NCBI GenBank assembly: GCA_030650995.1
Contig: JAUSCY010000040.1
Coordinates: forward strand, 1 to 64,000
Direction: 5' to 3'
DNA: 64,000 bases
From: Sheuella sp.
Lineage (GTDB): Bacteria > Pseudomonadota > Gammaproteobacteria > Burkholderiales > Burkholderiaceae_B
The notes under the pieces were generated by a model that did not search any database, was not told the origin of the DNA, and was given only the letters and a program-made list of their open reading frames with translations. Positions 10,877 to 18,669 of the stretch are shown here, piece by piece; position 1 is the first letter of the stretch, and every line of letters begins with the position of its first letter. The position numbers and the translations under genes are program-made.

Positions 10877-11050
10877 ATGAATCTGACTGACCTGGACTGC
10901 AAAAATGCAAAGCCTCGAGACAAGAGCTACAAATTGTTCGACGGCAAGGGTCGTGGTATTGAACTGTTGAGTGACAGAGACAAAGGACACGCACTTTTCG
11001 CGACGTGCTCAAACCGCAGGACGCTACGCGAGACTGCGCTTAGGGGCTAG
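10877..11050 (+). pseudogene. N-terminal remnant of a P4-type tyrosine integrase
   Basis: A 57-codon frame starts MNLTDLDCKNAKPRDKSYKL and continues FDGKG. This closely resembles the first 25 residues of the arm-binding domain (DUF4102) of P4-like integrases (consensus LTDxxCRNAKPxDKPYKLxDGxG). The resemblance then breaks down and the frame stops; no catalytic domain follows. With the tmRNA 3' end just upstream, this is best read as the decayed end of an integrated island whose core was deleted. The tail overlaps the end of the antitoxin gene on the other strand. Confidence 0.7.
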
Positions 11051-11342
11051 TGGCTGGATGCGCATGAAGATGAATGCCCAGCGCTGCAGTGACTTTGAGG
11101 ATCGTCGCAAAGCTTGGATTGCCTTCGCCAGACAAGGCTTTATAGAGACTCTCACGGCCTAAACCGGTATCGCGAGATAGTTGAGACATTCCTTTGGCGC
11201 GAGCAATATTGCCGAGAGCTTTAGCAAGAAATGCGGCATCATCTCCAGCCTCTTGCAGACAGGCTTCAAAATACAGCGCCATGTCCTGTTCTGTTTTGAG
11301 GTGCTCAGCGCTATCCCATTTGCGAAGTTTGAGGGTGTTCAT
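11040..11342 (-). CDS. Antitoxin of a HigBA-like addiction module (helix-turn-helix)
   Basis: A 100-residue protein with a helix-turn-helix in its C-terminal half (MSQLSRDTGLGRESLYKALSGEGNPSFATILKVTAALG), matching the family annotated as putative addiction module antidote proteins. The N-terminal half (WDSAEHLKTEQDMALYFEACL) is the usual extension of this group. It starts three bases after the toxin stop, so the order is toxin then antitoxin, as in HigBA-type modules. It would neutralise the toxin and repress the promoter at 11653-11700 by binding the paired palindromes there. Confidence 0.87.
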   Translation of the reverse strand: MNTLKLRKWDSAEHLKTEQDMALYFEACLQEAGDDAAFLAKALGNIARAKGMSQLSRDTGLGRESLYKALSGEGNPSFATILKVTAALGIHLHAHPATSP

Positions 11343-11345
11343 ACG

Positions 11346-11642
11346 TCACTCCTTAATTTGTTGTGCAAGCCCAAGGGCTATCTTGATGTCTTTAGCTTGT
11401 GTGCCTTTGTCGCCGCCGGCGAGCAAGATCACAATCTCCAAGCCGCGCTGTGCGAAATACACGCGATACCCTGGCCCGTAGTGAATCCGCATTTCTGAAA
11501 CTCCTTCACCAACAGGCTTACAGTCGCCAAAGTTGCCTTCCCCGGCGCGGTCAATGCGGACCTGAATCCTGCGCGCAGCTTGCTTGTCACGCAAGGATTC
11601 AAACCATGCATCAAACACCTCGGTGGTGTAAATAGATTTCAT
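11346..11642 (-). CDS. RelE/ParE-superfamily toxin of the addiction module
   Basis: A 98-residue protein from MKSIYTTEVFDAWFESLRD. The segments RIQVRIDRAGEGNFGDCKPVGEGVSEMRIHYGPGYRVYFA and VILLAGGDKGTQAKDIKIA are typical of the HigB-like addiction module killer family, thought to be ribosome-dependent mRNA endonucleases. The frame extends to 11681, but that start would lie across the operator repeats, so the ATG at 11642 is preferred. The gene looks intact. Confidence 0.87.
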   Translation of the reverse strand: MKSIYTTEVFDAWFESLRDKQAARRIQVRIDRAGEGNFGDCKPVGEGVSEMRIHYGPGYRVYFAQRGLEIVILLAGGDKGTQAKDIKIALGLAQQIKE

Positions 11643-11652
11643 AGGCAAAGCT

Positions 11653-11700
11653 GTATTAAATAGGATACACAACTGTATCAAATGGGATACTCGATGTCAA
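11653..11700 (-). promoter_or_regulatory. Toxin-antitoxin promoter with two palindromic operators
   Basis: Two 16-base copies of GTATYAAATRGGATAC lie at 11653-11668 and 11675-11690, 22 bases apart (two helical turns). Each is an inverted repeat (GTATC/GATAC; the first copy has one mismatch). A minus-strand promoter TTGACA (11695-11700), 17 bases, TACAGT (11672-11677) spans them. This is a typical autoregulated promoter, with the antitoxin as the probable repressor. Confidence 0.75.
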
Positions 11701-11959
11701 TTCCCCAGATGGGAATTAAATTGACGTGCTTACAGGGTAAAACTGGATGAAAATTCAATCATTGACTAGGCCAAACTCCATGCTTAGGAAAACGAATACA
11801 GCCTGATTTTCAGCTGTAATCCCCATCATTCCGCAGGCGTGATGAGTCGCCCTCACCTCTTGAACTACCAAACTTTTTACTCGATACCCGCCCCACCACC
11901 ACTACCGCACATACCAACCCTTCGGGGTTGGTATTTTTTTTGCTACCACTGATGTCTTA
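11701..11959. other. Gene-free stretch with an orphan terminator
   Basis: I see no gene in these 259 bases. At 11911-11941 a perfect hairpin (ATACCAACCC / GGGTTGGTAT around TTCG, then T8) is a strong intrinsic terminator without an obvious gene before it on the plus strand. The bases just before it (TCGATACCCGCCCCACCACC at 11881-11900) weakly recall a tRNA or tmRNA 3' end. Together these may be the eroded far end of the island. Confidence 0.45.
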
Positions 11960-12036
11960 TTAAAGGGCTCTTTAATTGTTTATTTTCATATTAAAGAGTG
12001 CTTTAATATGATTTAATTAATTAAAGCGAGCTTTCA
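11960..12036 (+). promoter_or_regulatory. Three phased operator copies in front of fic
   Basis: TTAAAGGGCTCTTTAA (11960-11975), TTAAAGAGTGCTTTAA (11991-12006) and TTAAAGCGAGCTTTCA (12021-12036) share the form TTAAAG-N4-CTTTAA. They repeat every 30-31 bases, three helical turns. The third ends on the A of the fic start codon. This suggests autoregulation by the Fic protein's own C-terminal winged helix. Confidence 0.75.
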
Positions 12037-13184
12037 TGAGTCGAGCCACTGGTACTTACAGCATCTCCACAACGTTGGGAGAGTCAATTCGCGCATTCGT
12101 TCCCAACCCATTACCGCCGAAAGAGCCTGCTTTAGCAAACACTGCTTTTCTTGATTTAAACAGACAGGCCGAACTGGCACTCGCTCGCCTGGCGGGTGTA
12201 TCTGGCCTAGTACCATCAGTAGATTGGTTACTTTACAGCGCTATTCGCAAAGAAGCATTGCTCACCTCGCAAATTGAAGGTACACAAGCCACGCTGACCG
12301 ACCTCTTTGATGAAGAGGCAGGTTTCGAGGTTAGCAATACAGACGATGTAGAGGAAGTCACAAATTATCTCAGTGCATTCAGGTTAGTCGAAGATCAACT
12401 ACGCGATCCCAAAGGACTCCCGATCAGTGTGCGACTACTGTGTGATGCGCATCGCGTTCTACTCAATGGCGTGCGGGGAACAGGCAAACAGCCAGGAGAA
12501 TTACGTCGCTCTCAAAATTGGATCGGAGGTACGAGACCGGGTAATGCAGTGTTCGTCCCTCCCCCTCCTGAGCACGTTGCAGAACTGCTTGCAGATATGG
12601 AACAGTTCATCCATGAAAACTCTACAGATTTACCACCACTGGTCAAAGTAGCGCTGGTCCATGCTCAATTCGAAACCATACACCCCTTCCTGGATGGAAA
12701 CGGGCGCATTGGCAGATTGCTCATCGCGGCACTGTTTGAATATTGGGGTTTGTTATCCGAACCGCTGCTGTACTTAAGCGGTTACCTGAAAAAACATCAG
12801 GCGGAATACTACCGCAGACTATCAAGCATCCGCACTGAAGGAGATTGGGAGTCTTGGATTTCATTTTTTCTGGAAGGCGTCAGCACTGCAGCGAATGAGG
12901 CAGAAAAAAACATCATTGAAGTTGCAAGCTTAGTTGCGGGTGACCGTAAACGCCTGCTCCAATCACCCAAAGCAGGTCCCTCAAGTTATCGACTCTTTGA
13001 AATGCTACCAATGATGCCTAGATTCACAATCGAGCGAGTTGGACAAAAACTTGGAACAACATTCCCTACCGCGAACGCAGCCGTAAAATCTCTTGAGGAG
13101 CTAGGCATTGTGGTGGAAATGACGGGCCAGAAAAAGTACCGTACTTATAGCTATCAAGCATATATTGAACTGTTGTCCCGCTGA
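12036..13184 (+). CDS. Fic-family protein adenylyltransferase with C-terminal winged helix
   Basis: A 382-residue Fic protein. The AMP-transfer motif HPFLDGNGRIGR is complete at residues 216-227. The inhibitory motif T77-x3-E81-G in LLTSQIEGTQATL is of the class II (N-terminal) kind. An N-terminal Fic_N-like region precedes the Fic core. The last 70 residues (FTIERVGQKLGTTFPTANAAVKSLEELGIV) look like a winged helix-turn-helix. Such proteins modify target proteins with AMP, and standalone versions may bind DNA. No separate antitoxin is visible. The start codon is fixed by the operator overlap and by the lack of an upstream ATG; there is no clear Shine-Dalgarno. Confidence 0.9.
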   Translation: MSRATGTYSISTTLGESIRAFVPNPLPPKEPALANTAFLDLNRQAELALARLAGVSGLVPSVDWLLYSAIRKEALLTSQIEGTQATLTDLFDEEAGFEVSNTDDVEEVTNYLSAFRLVEDQLRDPKGLPISVRLLCDAHRVLLNGVRGTGKQPGELRRSQNWIGGTRPGNAVFVPPPPEHVAELLADMEQFIHENSTDLPPLVKVALVHAQFETIHPFLDGNGRIGRLLIAALFEYWGLLSEPLLYLSGYLKKHQAEYYRRLSSIRTEGDWESWISFFLEGVSTAANEAEKNIIEVASLVAGDRKRLLQSPKAGPSSYRLFEMLPMMPRFTIERVGQKLGTTFPTANAAVKSLEELGIVVEMTGQKKYRTYSYQAYIELLSR

Positions 13185-13219
13185 GAAACGGGAATAAGCT
13201 TTATCTGGAACCTCGAAAA

Positions 13220-13242
13220 ACGATGGTGATCGTCTCTTTTTA
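13220..13242 (+). terminator. Weak terminator after fic
   Basis: ACGAT (13220-13224) and ATCGT (13229-13233) flank GGTG, followed by CTCTTTTT. The stem is short, so this is tentative. Confidence 0.4.
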
Positions 13243-13277
13243 ACGGGAGTTAGAAGTAGAGCCAGAAAGTCATTTAA

Positions 13278-14234
13278 CTACTTTGACGGTCCCGGTGATA
13301 TGCCTTGCACGATTGTTGTCACATTGCGTTCGAACATCTTTAGATAGGTATCTGCGTCCGTTCCGGGTGCGGTGAGTGCATCGGCATACAACACCCCACC
13401 GACTTTTGCTCCGCTGTCTTTAGCAATGCGTTCAAGCACACGGGGGTCTGAAATACTTTCTGTGAAAATTGCTGATACCTTGTTCTTCTTGATCAGGTCA
13501 ATGATACGCACTATATCGGAGGCAGAGGGCTCACTGCCAGTCGATAACCCTTGCAGTGGAAAGAACGTTACACCGTAAGCGGAGGCAAAATAGCCAAAGG
13601 CATCGTGCGAAGTGATGACTCGTCGGCGCTCAACTGCAACCTCTGCGATCCGCGCTTTGGTTGCCCCATCAAGTGTTTTAATTCTTTTTATGTAATCAGC
13701 AGCACGCTGCTCAAAAGTAGCAGCGTGAGCGGGCAACGCCGCAGCCAAAGCGATTCGAATGGTCTCTACGTAACTTTCGGCATTGGCCAGATTTTGCCAA
13801 GCGTGTGGATCTGGAACAATTAGCGAATGCTTATGACTATGCGCTTTATTTGCACCCGAGTGCTCGTGATCATCTTTCAATTGAAGGGGTGTCTTAACGC
13901 CCTTACTTGCGATCACGATTGGGCCTTTGTAACCAGAGGATTTAATCAAACGATCGAGCCAGCCTTCAAATCCTAAACCATTAACCACCACCAGACGAGC
14001 CGAGGCAATGCGTTTAGCGTCTGCGGGAGTCGGATCAAACACGTGGACATCTGCATTGGCGCCAACTAACGAAGTCACCTCAACGTGCGGTCCACCAACT
14101 TCGCGCACCATATCGGCCAAAATAGAAAAACTAACGACGACGGGTATCTGTTGTGCTGAGACTGTTGGTGCTAGCAACCCTAGCAAAGATATGATCAAAA
14201 GCATCTTCACCCGAAAAAAAATTGTCATATACAT
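13278..14234 (-). CDS. znuA: Zinc ABC transporter periplasmic binding protein
   Basis: A 318-residue cluster A-I metal-binding protein with a Sec signal (LLIISLLGLLAPTVSA). It contains the acidic His loop DDHEHSGANKAHSHKH of zinc-type proteins next to the ligand segment DPHAWQNLANAESYV, plus ITSHDAFGYFASAYG and the C-terminal FTESISDPRVLERIA. The ligand set and His loop favour zinc over manganese. It is the last gene of the unit running from 16111, starting two bases beyond the znuB stop codon with AGAGG ahead of the ATG. Confidence 0.92.
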   Translation of the reverse strand: MYMTIFFRVKMLLIISLLGLLAPTVSAQQIPVVVSFSILADMVREVGGPHVEVTSLVGANADVHVFDPTPADAKRIASARLVVVNGLGFEGWLDRLIKSSGYKGPIVIASKGVKTPLQLKDDHEHSGANKAHSHKHSLIVPDPHAWQNLANAESYVETIRIALAAALPAHAATFEQRAADYIKRIKTLDGATKARIAEVAVERRRVITSHDAFGYFASAYGVTFFPLQGLSTGSEPSASDIVRIIDLIKKNKVSAIFTESISDPRVLERIAKDSGAKVGGVLYADALTAPGTDADTYLKMFERNVTTIVQGISPGPSK

Positions 14235-14236
14235 TC

Positions 14237-15130
14237 TTAAGCCTCTTTATGTTGATGCGCTGGAAACCATATAAGCCTGAGGCTATCGCGTGCGCCTAAG
14301 CAAAGAGAAAGCAAATACAAAAAACCTGCGAACAAAACGATTGCCGGTCCCGATGGGACATTGACGTGATACGAAATCAACAAGCCACAAGCGCCACTGA
14401 ATGCGCCAATCGCAGACGCCAGCAAGGCTCTGACTACGACACCCGCACACCAAAAGCGTGCTGCTGTAGCAGGCAGCATCAGCAAGCCAACCGCCATGAG
14501 TGTGCCAAGTGCCTGAAAGGCTGAGACTAAAGTCAACACCACCAACAACATAAAAAATTGGTGAATTAAACCACCTCGCCCACCTACAGATCGCAAAAAA
14601 ATCGGATCAAAACATTCAATAATTAGGGGCCGCCAAATGATTGCAAGCCCAAGTAGCGTCAAGCTTGATGCACCACTAATCAGCAACAGGGACTCGTCGT
14701 CAATGGCGAGTACGCTGCCAAACAAAAAGTTAAGCAAATCAACTTTGCTGCCAGCAGTCGCGATCAACATAACGCCGAGTGCCAGCGTAATGAGATAAAA
14801 CGAGGCGAAACTTGCGTCCTCTTTTTGTGCCGTCCATTGCGTGACAGCAGCTGCGATCAAGGCCATCAGGGCCGCCGCTGCAAAACTTCCGATCGTCATG
14901 GCTGGTAACGATAGACCAAAAAATATAAAACCAACCGCAGCGCCCGGTAATACTGCATGTGCGATGGCATCGCCCGCTAAACTCATCCGTCGTAAAACAA
15001 GAATTGTGCCGATCGGCCCACATGCCAAAGCAATTGCAAGACACGCCACTAACGCGCGGCGCATAAAGCCATAGTCAACAAACGGTTGAAACAACCATCC
15101 ATAAAGTTGAACAAACCAATCAGATACCAT
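14237..15130 (-). CDS. znuB: Zinc ABC transporter permease
   Basis: A 297-residue ABC-3 family membrane protein with eight or nine hydrophobic segments and the family motifs FMRRALVACLAIALACGPIG, SLAGDAIAHAVLPGAAVGF (EAA-like loop) and ALGTLMAVGLLMLPATAARFW. It forms the channel for ZnuA and ZnuC. The ATG overlaps the znuC stop by one base (TAATG). Confidence 0.93.
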   Translation of the reverse strand: MVSDWFVQLYGWLFQPFVDYGFMRRALVACLAIALACGPIGTILVLRRMSLAGDAIAHAVLPGAAVGFIFFGLSLPAMTIGSFAAAALMALIAAAVTQWTAQKEDASFASFYLITLALGVMLIATAGSKVDLLNFLFGSVLAIDDESLLLISGASSLTLLGLAIIWRPLIIECFDPIFLRSVGGRGGLIHQFFMLLVVLTLVSAFQALGTLMAVGLLMLPATAARFWCAGVVVRALLASAIGAFSGACGLLISYHVNVPSGPAIVLFAGFLYLLSLCLGARDSLRLIWFPAHQHKEA

Positions 15131-15915
15131 TAACGCGTCACTCCAGTATCACTCGCTCTGACGCACCAAGGAGCATGCTCATCCCAATACTCTGACGTCT
15201 GTCGTACCCGTGCGAGATTTTCGGGTGCAAGTGCTTCGGCGCTATTTCCCCAGGCAATCACCTCGCGCGCCAACAAAAGTGTCTGAGGAAAATACGCACG
15301 CACCATATTCATATCGTGCAATACGGCGACAACAGTTCGGGCCTGTCTATGCCAATTCAAGACAACCTGCAATAAATCATCGACCGTTCGTGTATCTAGT
15401 GCGTTGAAAGGCTCGTCAAGCAAAATGATCGGAGCATTTTGCATTAATAAGCGCGCAAACAATACGCGCTGCATTTGCCCGGCTGAAAGCTCACTGATAA
15501 ACCGGCGTTCAAATCCGACTAAGCCAACAGCGCTCATGGCTTCGGTCGCGCGTAGACGCATATCTGCGGTGACTCGGCTAAAGCTTCTAAGCTCGCGCCA
15601 CGCCCCGAGTAAAACCACGTCTAAAACGCGAACAGGGAACTCCCGATCAATGGAGGATTGCTGAGGAAGGTAGGCCAAAAAACCTTTTTTTTCTTGTCCA
15701 AAGTGAATTGAGCCCTGGACCACCTGCAGTTGACCCGCGATCGCACCAAGCAGGCTACTTTTGCCTGCGCCATTTGGACCAACTATTGCAGTAAGGGATC
15801 CTGGTAGAAAACAGCCACTCACGTGGTGTATCGCTGGATGTCCTTGATAGGCCAGCGTTAGATTACTGATCTCGATCGCTTCGGGAGCGATGCGTGTTGA
15901 GATGTCGTCAGACAT
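15130..15915 (-). CDS. znuC: Zinc ABC transporter ATPase
   Basis: A 261-residue ABC ATPase with Walker A GPNGAGKSS, Q-loop YLPQQSSID, signature LSAGQMQRVLFARLL, Walker B IILLDEPFNALD and switch His in AVLHDMNM. The signature Gly-Gly is replaced by Ala-Gly, which is common in this family. It overlaps the upstream small membrane gene by eight bases. Confidence 0.94.
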   Translation of the reverse strand: MSDDISTRIAPEAIEISNLTLAYQGHPAIHHVSGCFLPGSLTAIVGPNGAGKSSLLGAIAGQLQVVQGSIHFGQEKKGFLAYLPQQSSIDREFPVRVLDVVLLGAWRELRSFSRVTADMRLRATEAMSAVGLVGFERRFISELSAGQMQRVLFARLLMQNAPIILLDEPFNALDTRTVDDLLQVVLNWHRQARTVVAVLHDMNMVRAYFPQTLLLAREVIAWGNSAEALAPENLARVRQTSEYWDEHAPWCVRASDTGVTR

Positions 15916-16111
15916 TGCCGCTTAACGCCCAATAAACAGCTAACCACAATGCGCCAATCACAAGCAATACTGTAAAGACTCTCGCCCAAAGGCTGGCGAG
16001 AACGGGGCCAACATCAGCAAGGTGGCTGCCTGGGCGAAAGTTACGAATTAAGTCGTGATTGTGCATATGATGGCGATTATTTTGAGACTGTTGTGTTGAA
16101 GTAGTTTGCAT
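15908..16111 (-). CDS. Small single-pass membrane protein at the head of the zinc operon
   Basis: A 67-residue protein of unknown function. The N-terminal half is polar with a His-rich stretch (NRHHMHNHD), and one hydrophobic helix (VFTVLLVIGALWLAVYWAL) fills the end. It overlaps znuC by eight bases and sits first after the palindrome at 16180-16203, so it is very likely co-transcribed and zinc-regulated. It could be an accessory subunit or a metal sensor for the transporter; this is inference. There is no good Shine-Dalgarno, and an internal ATG at 16066 is possible. Confidence 0.65.
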   Translation of the reverse strand: MQTTSTQQSQNNRHHMHNHDLIRNFRPGSHLADVGPVLASLWARVFTVLLVIGALWLAVYWALSGNV

Positions 16112-16179
16112 GGACCGAAATGGACTGAATCAGGAGTAAGAATGAGGATTTTCTAAATCAACATTCAACATCGTTAATG

Positions 16180-16203
16180 ATAATGATAATACAATATCAT
16201 TAT
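16180..16203. promoter_or_regulatory. Fur/Zur-type palindrome between zinc operon and its regulator
   Basis: Perfect nine-base arms ATAATGATA and TATCATTAT surround ATACAA. The left half also matches the first part of the classical Fur box GATAATGATAAT (16179-16190). It lies in the shared divergent region of the znu operon and the Fur-family gene, so it probably represses both when zinc is plentiful. Confidence 0.75.
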
Positions 16204-16274
16204 TATGATTAATGCTCGCTTTTGTTCTGACCTAAACTATCTGACTTCAACAGCACAACTTGCAAACGTCATCC

Positions 16275-16640
16275 ATGGAAAGATCCACCGTTCAACGCTC
16301 AGCAATACGCGACGCTCTGCAGCGTGCTGGCCGCCCATTGCTGGCGCAAGAGGTTTTGGAACTAGCTGCTGAAATAGTGCCGCGCATCGGTATTGCCACT
16401 ATTTACCGAAACTTAAAATCCATGGTTGACGAAGGTCAGCTCAAACAAGTTGTTTTGCCTGGAGAAAATCCACGTTTTGAACTATCAGGCCATGGTCATC
16501 ATCACCATTTTCAATGCAACCGATGTCAAAAAGTCTTTGATATTCACTCTTGCCCGACAGATCTGGCCGCACTTGCACCCAAGGGCTTTACGATCGAAGA
16601 TCATGATCTGACTCTTTACGGTCGTTGCAAAAATTGCTAG
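16275..16640 (+). CDS. zur: Fur-family transcriptional regulator, probably Zur
   Basis: A 121-residue metalloregulator from MERSTVQRSAIRDALQRAGR. The winged helix with GIATIYRNLKSMVDEG is followed by the metal-rich GHGHHHHFQCNRCQKVFDIHSCP and a C-terminal CKNC. The two Cys pairs form the structural zinc site of the family. It faces the znu operon across a shared palindrome, which argues for Zur rather than Fur or PerR. A TTG five codons upstream is also in frame, but the ATG at 16275 is preferred; neither has a clear ribosome site. Confidence 0.88.
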   Translation: MERSTVQRSAIRDALQRAGRPLLAQEVLELAAEIVPRIGIATIYRNLKSMVDEGQLKQVVLPGENPRFELSGHGHHHHFQCNRCQKVFDIHSCPTDLAALAPKGFTIEDHDLTLYGRCKNC

Positions 16641-16766
16641 CACGTTAATGAATCATTGAGTGAGCATCCCTGACAAGTAACATCTGCAAATGATCGTGTA
16701 TCCAAGAAATTAAGTGAATGTAAACAAGCTCAACCACAAAAAATTGAATAGTCATATACTGTTTCC

Positions 16767-17159
16767 ATGAAAAGTCTTTTACGGCGCCGCTCGCTCGTGA
16801 ATCTCATTACCCTGCTGGTGATGTGGTTCAATGTGCTCGCCCCGACGTTAAGCCACGCAATCGTGAACAATACAGTTCACGACAACGCCTACATTGTCAT
16901 ATGTACGTCGACTGGAACAAAACTAGTCAAGTTAGACAGCACAACCAGCCAAACAAATCCAGGGCAGCAACTCCATAACGACAGCAACTGTTTGTTGTGC
17001 GCTATGCACGCATCTTTAGCGCCCCCCCCTACTCCTGATTTCTCCCCAGAATTTACACAAAACGTTTCTGAGATCCATCTGCAATGGATGGATACAAGCA
17101 TCTCAACAGGCCTTAAATGGTCTCCTGGTGCAGCGCGCGCACCACCAAATTTGCTCTGA
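16767..17159 (+). CDS. Secreted Cys-containing protein of the copper cluster (DUF2946-like)
   Basis: A 130-residue protein with a signal peptide (LVNLITLLVMWFNVLAPTLSHA). The mature part has VICTSTGTKLVKL and, about 45 residues on, NCLLCAMHAS, giving a C-x(n)-CxxC arrangement. The tail is Pro-rich. The same ICTSTG...CxxC layout recurs in the 92-residue protein at 19823, at the other end of this cluster, and both resemble the small DUF2946 family seen next to copper genes. A periplasmic copper role is plausible but not shown. Confidence 0.75.
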   Translation: MKSLLRRRSLVNLITLLVMWFNVLAPTLSHAIVNNTVHDNAYIVICTSTGTKLVKLDSTTSQTNPGQQLHNDSNCLLCAMHASLAPPPTPDFSPEFTQNVSEIHLQWMDTSISTGLKWSPGAARAPPNLL

Positions 17160-17248
17160 GTTTTTACTACTGAACCGCTCAATGCGGTTGCCTGTTGTGG
17201 GCAAAGCAGAATGCTGCGATTTGCACACACTCACTCTCAGAGCACGTC

Positions 17249-17740
17249 ATGTTACGAAAACAATGGTTTTATTGGGTTCTTGCAACCCTATGCTTGGCAT
17301 ACCAATCGTCAGCCTGGGCACATGGCTTTAAAGCTGAAAAAATTCAGCTTGACCATCCTTATGCGGTCGAACTTGCGTCACAGCCAGGGCAATTTGCTAT
17401 TTACTTTCGCACATTCAAAAACACAGGGACTACACCTGAAGTGTTGCGCAGCGCTCAAACAAGCGTAGCAAAAACGGTTGTTTTTAAAACGGAGACTCAC
17501 TCCATTAATCACGAAATCACCTGGGTTGAAATCAAATCCATTTCGATAGGCGCCGGTAAATCGATTGTATTCAGACATGACGATGAGCAAGGCTATCAAT
17601 TATTGCTTCAAGACCTAACAAAACCTATGAAAAACGGCGACCGGTTTACGTTGACCCTTCACTTTGAGCATGCAGGCAAAGCCGAGGTAACCGTCTGGGT
17701 CCAGCAGCCACGCAACGCAATGAAATCTCACCAACACTAG
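17249..17740 (+). CDS. PCuAC-like periplasmic protein lacking the usual copper ligands
   Basis: A 163-residue protein with signal peptide WVLATLCLAYQSSAWAHG. The remainder follows the PCuAC (DUF461) fold: YFRTFKNTGTTPEVLRSAQTSVA, SIGAGKSIVFRHDDEQGYQLLLQDL, KNGDRFTLTLHFEHAGKAEVTVWV. In PCuAC a His-x-Met pair and a second His and Met bind Cu(I). Here the matching places read VVFKTE and QLLLQDL, so none of those ligands is kept. It ends QHQH-like (KSHQH). The start is the ATG at 17249; the frame opens earlier with a GTG at 17195. It is nine bases before the MbnP gene. Confidence 0.8.
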   Translation: MLRKQWFYWVLATLCLAYQSSAWAHGFKAEKIQLDHPYAVELASQPGQFAIYFRTFKNTGTTPEVLRSAQTSVAKTVVFKTETHSINHEITWVEIKSISIGAGKSIVFRHDDEQGYQLLLQDLTKPMKNGDRFTLTLHFEHAGKAEVTVWVQQPRNAMKSHQH

Positions 17741-17749
17741 GAATTCATC

Positions 17750-18649
17750 ATGCAAACAAATAACAGCATATTTTTTAAATTATTTTATTCAATTGCAGGC
17801 CTGACGCTAGCTTCAGCCATGAACACCGCAACAGCTGCAGACGTAGCCGTTGAGGTGAAATTTGCTGCAGTCGTTAACGGCGAGGCCTTTGAATGCGGCA
17901 AAAGCTATCCAAATATTGGAACAACCACATCCACGATCACACCGAGCGATTTCAGATTTTTTGTCAGCGAAATTCACCTAATCGATGCAAAAGGTCATGC
18001 GACCCCAGTAAAACTGACTCAAGATAAAGTCTGGCAATTGGAAAACCTCGCCTTGCTTGATTTTGAAAATGGTTCGGGCCCGTGCAAAAACGGGACAAAA
18101 CCTACGAACACAAGTGTGAAGGGTAGTATTGCTGCAGGCGACTATAAAGGTTTACGTTTTACGCTCGGTGTCCCATTTAGCATGAACCATCAAGATCCCA
18201 CACTCGCAGCCTCGCCCTTGAGCAGCACAGCATTATTCTGGACCTGGCAAGGAGGATACAAGTTCCTTAAGTTTGATACGGCGACTTCTGTACAGACAGC
18301 GACCACTAGCGCACCAGCAGCAGACGGGGGAGGAAATTCTTCTGGGTTTTCAGTGCATCTTGGTAGCACCATGTGTGCGGCGACTTCAAAAACGTCACCA
18401 CCAACCGACTGTAAAAACCCTAACCGTCTAACGGTCACTTTTGATAAGTTTGATATCAACAAACAAATCGTGACCGCAGATATTGGTGCAGTGCTGGCTA
18501 AATCAAACGTGGATATCAACGCGCCAGGCACCTCACCAGGCTGCATGAGTTTTTTGAAAGATGCTGACTGCCCTCCTGTGATGTCAGCCCTAGGCTTGCC
18601 CTATGAGGGACAGGCAGCGGGTACACAACAATTTTTTACAGTTAAGTAA
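17750..18649 (+). CDS. mbnP: MbnP-family periplasmic metalloprotein (metallo-mystery pair, four-Cys)
   Basis: A 299-residue secreted protein (signal peptide ends TATAA). It shows the MbnP hallmarks: RFFVSEIHLID, the Trp motif ALFWTWQGGYKFLKFD (Trp164 and Trp166), HLGSTMC, and Cys at 49, 112, 209, 221, 265 and 274. In studied pairs the partner di-haem enzyme MbnH oxidises one Trp of MbnP to kynurenine, which allows copper binding. Here the partner follows 20 bases later, giving a complete pair. No methanobactin genes are in view, so this is the general copper-linked form. Confidence 0.88.
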   Translation: MQTNNSIFFKLFYSIAGLTLASAMNTATAADVAVEVKFAAVVNGEAFECGKSYPNIGTTTSTITPSDFRFFVSEIHLIDAKGHATPVKLTQDKVWQLENLALLDFENGSGPCKNGTKPTNTSVKGSIAAGDYKGLRFTLGVPFSMNHQDPTLAASPLSSTALFWTWQGGYKFLKFDTATSVQTATTSAPAADGGGNSSGFSVHLGSTMCAATSKTSPPTDCKNPNRLTVTFDKFDINKQIVTADIGAVLAKSNVDINAPGTSPGCMSFLKDADCPPVMSALGLPYEGQAAGTQQFFTVK

Positions 18650-18669
18650 ACAGCAAACGATAAATACCT

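Noticed and set aside
11881-11900. Possible duplicate of the tmRNA 3' end (attachment site)
   Set aside because: TCGATACCCGCCCCACCACC only loosely resembles TTCAATTCCCCCCGGCTCCACCA; too many differences to call an att repeat.
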